DNA from: Lonicera japonica
Lineage: Eukaryota; Streptophyta; Magnoliopsida; Dipsacales; Caprifoliaceae
Length of the DNA stretch: 64,000 nucleotides
Assembly: GCA_021464415.1 (NCBI GenBank)
Contig: CM038464.1
Span: 2,232,001-2,296,000, forward strand
Direction of reading: 5' to 3'
Notes under the pieces: model-generated
Database searches by the model: none
What the model saw: only the letters and a program-made list of their open reading frames with translations
What the model was told of the DNA's origin: nothing
Made by a program: the position numbers and the translations under genes
Part shown: positions 57,338 to 64,000 of the stretch, one piece after another
Layout: each line of letters begins with the position of its first letter
Numbering within the stretch: position 1 is the stretch's first letter

Positions 57338-58309
57338 AAAGTAAGCGATGTATAAATCTAAATAGTTTGAGGGGAAAAGAAGAGAGATAAGAACATTGTG
57401 GGATTCAGAATTTCAAATTTGCAGGGACCAAAACACAAGCACAATTTTTTTTTTACATATAAGTAATTAACATAAAAATAAGTTCAAAATAAGCTAATTA
57501 AAAAAGACCTGCAATTGTTGCGTGTTGTTTTATGCGCTTTTTATACCGGTAAATCCCATTGTACGCAAGATTATAGTTTATATTTATATGTTTAAGCTCC
57601 AAAGGTTCTTAACTTTTACTTATAGGAGAAAACTTGAAGGATCTAATAATAATACTACTGCACAATTTTTTAAAAAAGCTAGGGGGTCGCCCCCTCGACA
57701 CCTCCTTTTTCCATCCGCCACTGGACAAAAATCGAACATGAGTTCTTTGTGTGAAGACTCGTTCTTTCATGCACTTGAACTCAAGCATAAATCTCACTAG
57801 ACAAAAAATTTAGACCTACAATTTTTTTTCTTGATACAAGTGATATTCTGTTTCTAGGAGGAGAGGACAATTTCATTGCTGCCTCCTACAATATAACTTA
57901 TTTTTTTTGAGAATTACTTATGAAAAAAAGTATTTATTAAAGTCTAAGTTGTATAATTTAAAATTACTAGGGTGATTTGGCTAAAAATCCCTCAAACTTA
58001 AAAAAAATAAAAATCCAAGAAAGGTCCAAGTTGAAATGTTTTGGCATGGGAAGGACATTAAAGACACCTGTATATTTTTTTTGACCTTGTTACCCTTAAT
58101 TTCGCCAAATAAAACATTTTTAAGGAGAGAATTGCCGGCACTGTATACAAGGAAGTAAACAGTCAACCACCAAAATTCTAGCTAAAAATCGAGGAATAAT
58201 TTCTAAATTTTATTATGGTTTTTCAAAACATTTCAACTTAGGTTTATTTCTAAATTTTATTATAGTTTTCAAAAGGAATGTAATTTAGAGCGACAAAGTT
58301 TTTCTAGGG

Positions 58310-58475
58310 TGTTCTTAAACGCACCCACAAAATTCGTCTTCTCACCCAGTGTGAGAATACTTTCTTCTCACTCCACCATTTTTTTGAAAAAACGTGCAAT
58401 TCACCCCAGTGATGGGGTTAGTTTACTGAAATAATATAGGGACGAAAAAGTTTCATCGCTAAAAGTAAAAATATT
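58310..58475. repeat. Copy of the GGGTGTTCTTAAA repeat family
   Basis: About 160 bp starting AGGGTGTTCTTAAACGCACC and running through TCTTCTCACCC, GAGAATACTTTCTTCTCAC, CAATTCACCCCAGTGATGGGG and TCATCGCTAAAA. The same series of blocks recurs in direct orientation at 60588-60755 and its first 45 bp are inverted at 61405-61452. It may be a terminal repeat of a larger element or a separate MITE end. Confidence 0.7.
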
Positions 58476-59072
58476 AAATAATATTAACTTTTGCATTAAA
58501 ATAAGTCATAATAAATAAAATTTACATCCATCTTAATCAATTTGAATAAAAATTACATATAAGTTATACTACTTATGAAAAAAATATAAAATTTTAATTG
58601 TGATAAATACCATTTTAAATTATATGATATTTCATTTCATATAATCTATTACTATTCATTAATCTCAAATTGTTATTATTCATATTTCAATTTTGTTTAT
58701 AAATTTCGCAAATCATCTATACAATTACAATTAATTACTCTTAAATATAATACGAACCTTCCCAAAATACAATTAATTACTCTCAAATATAATAGTTCTT
58801 TGTTAAACTAGTGAATCGGTACTAACACACTATTATCAATGACTTGTAGAAAACTCATATTAGGCATACAATCAAGGCAGGAAATTTCAGCTAATAGAAA
58901 TGAATAAAGCAATTAGCAAAATTTCTATTTCATTATTTGGTTTTTCCTTATTGGTGAATTAAAAACTTTTATATTCTGCACAATGTACTAAGTAACTACA
59001 TCACGAGCCATTCGTATAAGAATTTTTCCATCTTCCAATCCAAATACTATTTACAAGGCATAAAGAATAACT

Positions 59073-60434
59073 TTGATAAACCATATACGTAAGAATCTCC
59101 ATTTTCAAATTGAATTCCGTGAAGATTTACACTTCAAAATTTTTAATATAGATTTGATAGTGCGCAATAGAACATGGCAGCAACAGTCGGCCTTGGCAAA
59201 TGTGCTGAATACTCCAACACCTCCTCCTTTTAAAAAATCCATACAAGATTTTGTTATATATCTTAAAGAATCTGATAAACAATTATTTTCAAATCCTATA
59301 CACCTAGCAAAACAATATTTTGAAAATGACTAGGAATTTTCAATTTTAAACAGAAAGAAAAAAGAATTTTATGAAGCTATTTTAATTGAAACCCATTATG
59401 TGAGAATTGTACACGTAAACAAAAACCCTGGTACACGTGGTAAACCTGAGATTCAATTCCCAAAGTGTTTTATAGCTGGTGTTCTTGATTTTAAAAATTG
59501 GGGAGTTAATCCCAACAGTGTAAACCGTCTTCCCAATTATAAAGAAGAATATATTTATTGGGATTATATTGATGCTTGGACTAAAGCATTTTTATACCAA
59601 AAGTCTTATAATACTCATACTTGGTGGTTTTGTTTTGAAGCTCTCCAAGAACCTTCAGTGGTATTAAGAAACCTTCCCCACTGGTTCTATAATTGGTTCC
59701 TCAAGTTTGGACCTGAGGAAAATTTTATCTATGAAAAAATTCAACCAATCTTTAAAGAGTATAAAGCTATTCACCCAAAACATTTGGATGACCCTAAAAC
59801 TATCTGAAATGCAATTTTAATGCGCTTTCTGGGCCATTACTTTATTCCTTGGATTTTCCAGTGGTCATACATTATTGGAAATCAAAATAACCTTTTTATT
59901 CTTGCTCATGATTTATTTTATAAATGGTGGCCAAAGTATGAGTTTGATGAACTCATTCCCAAAATGGTTTTGGATTTAAATGCCTATAAAGAATATAATC
60001 TTTGTGTTCAAGAAGAAGAAAAGGCAAAGAAAACCGAGGCCTTTATGCACCAAAAGTTTAAAACTCCTTCAGTCGCCTCCATCAAAAAGAAGTACCCAGA
60101 TGCTTCACCCGAGGAAATAAAAAGAAAAATGGTTAAAGCATTTATTGCTCAATTGAGATTTCTAGATGAAGATAATATGTCTATGTCTTCTAAAGCTACT
60201 TCTTCTAAAGCTCCTTCAGTAAATTTAGAAGACTTGGATGAAAATATAGATTTTGATGAAAATGAAGATATAGAAAAGTATATGGGAATGTCTTGGGCCG
60301 ATCAAATGGAGGCCATGGAAAAAATCAAGACACAGGATAAAGCCAAAGGTGGGACAGTAGATGGGGCACCCACACTTATAATTGATGAGAAGAAAAAGAA
60401 ACAACAGCAGCCGCCGACGCAACAAAACAAATGA
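59073..60434 (+). pseudogene. Broken gag/coat-like protein, possible retroelement or endogenous pararetrovirus origin
   Basis: One phase is open from about 59073 to 60434 except for stops at 59331-59333 and 59805-59807 (59400 to 60434 alone gives 135 and 204 codons either side of the second stop). Aromatic-rich blocks include KKKEFYEAILIETHYVRIVH (about 59353-59412), YIYWDYIDAWTKAFLY, THTWWFCFEALQ, WFYNWFLKFGPEENF, IPWIFQWSYIIGNQNN and FYKWWPKYEF. A charged tail with DLDENIDFDENEDIEKYMG, SWADQMEAMEK and a poly-Lys/Gln end follows. The EFYEAIL...ET block recalls plant polyprotein ORFs sometimes annotated as caulimovirus-like; this is from memory and unverified. No zinc knuckle, protease or RT is present. 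As it stands it is non-functional. Confidence 0.5.
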
Positions 60435-60532
60435 AACTACTATTCATTTTAAATTATTGAGTTTACTGTATACCTTTAATTATTGCGATTACTGTGCGGA
60501 TTTTAAATGTTTTCAAATCCGTATTTTATGTT

Positions 60533-60540
60533 TATATAAG
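60533..60540 (+). promoter_or_regulatory. TATA-like box downstream of the broken gag-like gene
   Basis: TATATAAG about 100 bp after the last codon, followed by a C/T-rich leader-like stretch (TTCCTTCATCTTTTTTC). In LTR elements and pararetroviruses a promoter often follows the coding region, but here it is only a motif match. Confidence 0.4.
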
Positions 60541-60587
60541 GGATGATGGAGTCTGTTCCTTCATCTTTTTTCTTTTCTAAGTTTTTC

Positions 60588-61452
60588 TTTAGGAGTTCTT
60601 AAATAAACCTACATAATATGTCTTCTCACCCCAATAAGAGAATACTTTCTTCTCACCCCACTTATTTTTTTAAAAAACCTTCAATTCACCCCAATGGTGG
60701 GGTGAGTTTACTGAATGCACTATTGGGCCGTTAATTTCGTCATCGCTAAAACTAAAACATGAAAATCTTATATAAATCCATAAAAATATTTTTTATCGAA
60801 AACATTCACCTACCCCTTCTTTTGTATACATGCTAACAACATACCACTTCTTTTTTATAAGTCAAATAATAAATTTATTTTTTTATTGCACATCCACAAA
60901 ATTCTTTATTGACCTCACAAAATTCCTAATTAGAGATAGGGTCAAGCTAAGCCTCATAAGTGACAATTTCAAAGATAGTAAAGTTTAAATTTGAAAAATA
61001 AAAATAGCAACAATAATAGTTTTAGACTTTTAGGCGACCAACTGTTTAAAATAAAACACCTAATCAAAGTAAAAATTAATTAGTTAACACAAGATAGTTA
61101 CCCCGATCGTTTCCACTAGCTAATAATAAAATTTTAATCTTCGTAATATTACTGTCTCCTATACGGTTGTATCTAATGAATTGAAAAAATAAAATAGATT
61201 TTATAAAAATAAATCATTTATTAAAATATTTTGGAACTAGAGTTGTAAAATTATTTGTTAGAAAGAATGGACCTTTTTAATTTTAAAAAATTTAAATGAG
61301 TGAGAAGATAAATTAGTGGCAATTTTTTCAAGTACAGAAACTAGGATGAGAAGAAAGAATCTTACGCTATTTTTTAGATTAAGATTGACGTAATATTGAC
61401 TTTTGGTAGGGTGAGAAGGCGGATTATGTGGGTGTATTTAAGAACACCCTTT
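60588..61452. mobile_element. MITE-like element with GGGTGTTCTTAAA ends
   Basis: The left end (AGGAGTTCTTAAATAAACCT, then TGTCTTCTCACCCC) and the right end (reverse complement GGGTGTTCTTAAATACACCC, then CGCCTTCTCACCC) are inverted over about 45 bp, enclosing about 860 bp of AT-rich non-coding sequence. The right terminus itself contains a small hairpin, GGGTGT...ACACCC. Confidence 0.6.
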
Positions 61453-61599
61453 TCTTTTCTTTTCTTCTCTTCCGTCTGTACTCTCTCTCCCTCCTGTAAT
61501 TTCTTTGCCAGCTATAATTTATTTATTTATTTATTTTTCATCTCACATCCTATGATTTTGACAAAATCCTATGTGTTTTTTTTTTCCCTGTTGGTGCAG

Positions 61600-61740
61600 G
61601 TAAGTCTCCAAGGTAAGCAATTGATGTATAGGTTGTTGCACAGAGATCCAAAGAACAGATTGGGATCTTGTGAAGGAACAAATGAGATTGAGAAACACCC
61701 TTTCTTCCGCGGCATCAATTGGGCTCTCGTATGTTGCATG
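61600..61740 (+). pseudogene. Phototropin-type kinase exon fragment
   Basis: 141 bp encode VSLQGKQLMYRLLHRDPKNR, LGSCEGTNEIEKHPFFRG and INWALVCCM, the subdomain XI region of plant AGC kinases and closest in my recollection to phototropins, where KQLMYRLLHRDP and HPFFRGVNWALVRCM are typical. The exon keeps an upstream polypyrimidine-AG acceptor (TTGGTGCAG, 61591-61599) and a downstream GTAAGC donor (61741). No other kinase exon is present, so it is a captured or duplicated genomic fragment, not a retrocopy. Two positions that are usually Arg are Cys (CGT/CGC to TGT-type changes). Confidence 0.8.
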
Positions 61741-61978
61741 GTAAGCCAAAAAAACTTTAAACCGCATTTGGCGTTTGGCCCCACCTGAACAAAAATTCTG
61801 ACTCTGCCATTGGGTACACCGGCAGGTCAAATTCAATTTTTTCAACTCGGATCCATCGCTGGGTCTAGAATTATTGCTCTACTCGGCATCTGTCGTGTTC
61901 GTTCAATTTTTGACCCACGCAAGGCAAAAAGTTGAACCGATCACTTGAATGGCCGCTTATATTAATTAACAAATATTA

Positions 61979-61986
61979 TATAAATA
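61979..61986 (+). promoter_or_regulatory. TATA box of the glycosyltransferase gene
   Basis: TATAAATA, 36 bp upstream of the start codon. This would place transcription start only about 10 nt before the ATG, so the 5' UTR may be very short, or another upstream box is used. Confidence 0.5.
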
Positions 61987-62022
61987 GTATTTCTGTATTA
62001 ACATAAAACTGTCCGGGGAAAT

Positions 62023-63390
62023 ATGGACAAGAGAGAGGGCAATATGAGCATGGTGATGCTTCCATGGTTGGCCCATGGTCATGTATTTCCGTTCCTAGAG
62101 CTAGCAAAAAAACTCTCACACAGAAATTTCATCATCTATTTGTGCTCTACTCCTATCAATCTCAATTCCATCAAGAAATCAATCATTGACCACAATTATT
62201 CTGTTTCAATAAAACTAGTAGAACTCCATCTTCCATCCTTGCCTCATCTCCCACCTCACTACCACACCACCAATGGCCTCCCACACAACCTCATGCACAC
62301 TCTCAAACACGCCTACGATCTCTCTAGCCCTGCCCTCACCGAAATCCTCACCACTATAAAACCAGACCTTCTCCTCTATGATTTCAACCAGCCATGGGCA
62401 GCCTCCATCGCTTCGTCTCTCAATATTCCGGCCGTTCAGTTCCTAACCGGAGCAGCCTGCTTTAACGCCTTTGCTCTTCACATGCTCTACAACCCCGGTG
62501 AAACTTTCCCATATCCCAATCTTTGGCCTCGCGGTCATAGAATAGGCGAACCCATTGACTCCACCCAAATCCCTGAGAATGATAAAAAAGATGTAGGCCG
62601 GTTCCTCGGAGCTCTCCAAGGATCCCGTGACATTATTTTGTGTAAAACTTTCAAAGAGATCGAGGGGAAATATATCAATTATCACTCGGTTCTAAGCAGC
62701 AAGAAAATTGTCCCTGTTGGTCCACTTGTTCAAGACACTACCAAAAAAGAAGATGAAGATGATGACCGACATAAAGAAATCATTGAATGGCTTGACAAGA
62801 AGGACGAGAATTCGGTTGTGTTTGTTTCATTTGGGAGCGAGTACTTTCTGTCAAAGGAGGAGATAGAAGAGATAGCAAATGGGCTAGAGCTAAGCAAGGT
62901 GAATTTCATATGGGTAGTGAGGTTTCCGGGAGGAGAGAGGATTGAGATTAAAGAGGTACTACCGGAAAACTTTCTTGCAAGAGTAGGAGAGAGGGGGATG
63001 GTGGTGGAGGGATGGGCACCGCAGGCGAAAATATTGGGACATAATAGCACAGGTGGGTTTGTAAGTCACTGTGGGTGGAGTTCTGTAATGGAAGGAATGA
63101 AATTTGGTGTACCAATAATAGCCATGCCAATGCACCTTGACCAGCCAATTAATGCCAAGTTGGTGGAGGAGGTTGGGGTAGGGGTGGAGGTTGTGAGGGA
63201 CAAAAATGGAAAACTAGAAAGAGAGAAGGTGGCTGCTGTAATTAAACAAGTGGTGGTGGAGAAAAGTGGGGAGGTTGTGAGGAAGAAAGCAAGAGATTTG
63301 AGTAAGAAAATTTCGTTCAAAGGAGAGGAAGAGATAGATAGGGCAGTGGAGGAGCTGCTACAGCTATGCGGCAGTCACAGATACTCGTAA
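62023..63390 (+). CDS. UDP-glycosyltransferase, UGT94-like
   Basis: Intron-less, 455 residues, the usual length for a plant family-1 UGT. The enzyme would move a sugar from a UDP-sugar to a small molecule in the cytosol. The N-terminal acceptor half has LPWLAHGH with the catalytic His20 and LLLYDFNQPW with the activating Asp120. The C-terminal half has the PSPG box at 331-374: it starts WAPQAKIL, contains GGFVSHCGWSS and ends in Gln374, which usually marks UDP-glucose users. Openings such as FPFLELAKKL, IYLCSTPINL and HYHTTNGLPH are typical of the UGT94 group, whose known members add a second sugar to flavonoid, terpenoid or apocarotenoid glycosides. The actual substrate cannot be read from sequence. 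No lesion is seen. The start is the first ATG in frame after the TATA box. Confidence 0.93.
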   Translation: MDKREGNMSMVMLPWLAHGHVFPFLELAKKLSHRNFIIYLCSTPINLNSIKKSIIDHNYSVSIKLVELHLPSLPHLPPHYHTTNGLPHNLMHTLKHAYDLSSPALTEILTTIKPDLLLYDFNQPWAASIASSLNIPAVQFLTGAACFNAFALHMLYNPGETFPYPNLWPRGHRIGEPIDSTQIPENDKKDVGRFLGALQGSRDIILCKTFKEIEGKYINYHSVLSSKKIVPVGPLVQDTTKKEDEDDDRHKEIIEWLDKKDENSVVFVSFGSEYFLSKEEIEEIANGLELSKVNFIWVVRFPGGERIEIKEVLPENFLARVGERGMVVEGWAPQAKILGHNSTGGFVSHCGWSSVMEGMKFGVPIIAMPMHLDQPINAKLVEEVGVGVEVVRDKNGKLEREKVAAVIKQVVVEKSGEVVRKKARDLSKKISFKGEEEIDRAVEELLQLCGSHRYS

Positions 63391-63488
63391 CTGTTGAATT
63401 GCATTTCAAATTTCCTTCAATTTTTGGTCTACTTTTGTTAATGTATGATATATAACATAAATCTGGAGGTGCTTTTTGCCATCCATCC
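63391..63488 (+). other. 3' flank of the glycosyltransferase gene
   Basis: Short AT-rich stretch after the stop with TATATAACATAAAT as a possible polyadenylation region, directly followed by the putative LTR. Confidence 0.4.
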
Positions 63489-63994
63489 TGATGTAGAACA
63501 GGTAGCGGACCTGTATTTAGCCACACTGGATCGTCGTAAGCCCGCCTGGCCCAAAAAGTGACGAGACCAGAATTGCGTGGGGCCTGGCTAGTTTGACCCG
63601 AAACGGCCCAGAGAAATCAAGTCACTGCCTCTGGCGGTGATGCACGTCGTTTTTCGGCCAAATTCCTTCATTTAGGCCTCCGAATCCGCGTATTTACTAT
63701 TTAAGGCAGGTATTAATAACGCAATAAGTTGAGTTTGGAAAGTCAGATTTGACTTCCGTCAAATCCCGCGCGATCCTCGTCATCAGCACTGCAGAATCCT
63801 CTAATTTCTGCAATTTCCTATTTTTGGCAGTTTTTTTCGAATTGTTTCAAATTTGTTTCCTTTCTTATGTTTTGTAATCTTTTATAAGGGAATCGCTTTG
63901 TAATCGTTTAGGCAATTTTAATCTTTAATAAAATTTGAGTGTTTTTCTCTATATTGTGAGATTATATCTCATTTCATAGCTTTCCGCTACGTCA
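63489..63994 (+). mobile_element. Putative 5' LTR of a retrotransposon cut by the window end
   Basis: About 506 bp of distinctly more GC-rich DNA from TGATGTAGAACAGG to CTACGTCA, i.e. TG...CA ends. It has a TATA-like CTATTTAAGG (about 63698) and a late A/T-rich AATAAAATTTGAG region. The final bases are G then TTGGT, which could be the start of a TGGTATCAGAGC primer-binding site. The internal region and other LTR lie beyond the window, so the assignment rests on termini and composition. Confidence 0.5.
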
Positions 63995-64000
63995 GTTGGT

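Larger units (their letters stand above)
54924..58300. other. Gene-poor spacer
   Basis: Contains a CT-rich leader-like stretch with a (CT) run (55430-55540), oligo-T near 55607-55622, the GTGCTAAAA dyads (55805-55975) and a T25 tract (57313-57337). A short, less AT-rich open stretch at 57119-57307 is not recognisable. No gene can be supported. Confidence 0.45.

Noticed and set aside
63489..63994. Promoter or CpG-rich region of another host gene
   Set aside because: TG...CA ends, late AATAAA-type signal and the terminal TTGGT fit an LTR better, though this remains uncertain.

Overview
The window is AT-rich nuclear DNA from a flowering plant, most likely a eudicot. The evidence is a split gene with GT-AG introns, a plant family-1 glycosyltransferase with a PSPG box, a phototropin-type kinase exon, and a dense mix of Copia, L1-like LINE, MULE, hAT, PIF/Harbinger, Helitron and TRIM-like elements. 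I cannot name the species. Only two ordinary genes look intact: a five-coding-exon gene of unknown function on the minus strand (42738-49040, 727 codons read across splice sites) and a single-exon UGT94-like glycosyltransferase on the plus strand (62023-63390).

Layout. 1-8020: AT-rich spacer with a degraded MITE (1839-2321), a tandem TRIM-like element (4841-5400), a probable short Helitron (5585-6216) and microsatellites. 8021-13901: a non-autonomous element with long terminal inverted repeats (TIRs), split by a young complete Copia element on the minus strand (8302-13452; 259-bp LTRs with 2 differences; TSD GCCGG). 13902-16150: spacer. 16498-20570: decayed MULE material, namely a GRF zinc-finger pseudogene (plus strand) facing a MURA-type transposase pseudogene (minus strand), the latter interrupted by a solo LTR with TSD CCACT. 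20690-21618: LTR, primer-binding site and leader of another Copia-like remnant.

23174-40460 is one nested structure. An L1-like LINE on the minus strand, about 5.8 kb once inserts are removed and bounded by a 15-bp target duplication, was split by a 10-kb Sirevirus-like Copia element (24239-34275; LTRs about 1.48 kb and nearly identical; TSD GATAG) and by an older solo LTR of the same family in opposite orientation (38979-40431). The LINE reading frames are broken by several stop codons. The 10-kb element has gag and pol in one frame separated by UAG, a frameshift between reverse transcriptase and RNase H, and a third ORF between pol and its 3' LTR.

40461-42500 holds a satellite split by a hAT-like element. 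After the unknown gene come a hAT-like element (49593-50197), a Tourist-like MITE (50480-50801) and a large inverted repeat built from two LTR halves of the Sirevirus-like family (51218-52455), which could be transcribed as a long hairpin RNA. 54295-54923 is a TIR element with an internal palindromic satellite. 58310-61452 contains a TIR repeat family around a broken gag/coat-like gene I cannot classify. A phototropin exon fragment with both splice sites lies at 61600-61740. The window ends in what looks like the 5' LTR of another retrotransposon.

The genes do not form a pathway. The main biology is layered transposon insertion, decay by transitions that fit cytosine deamination, and several structures (hairpin, palindrome arrays, readthrough stop, third ORF) that merit testing.
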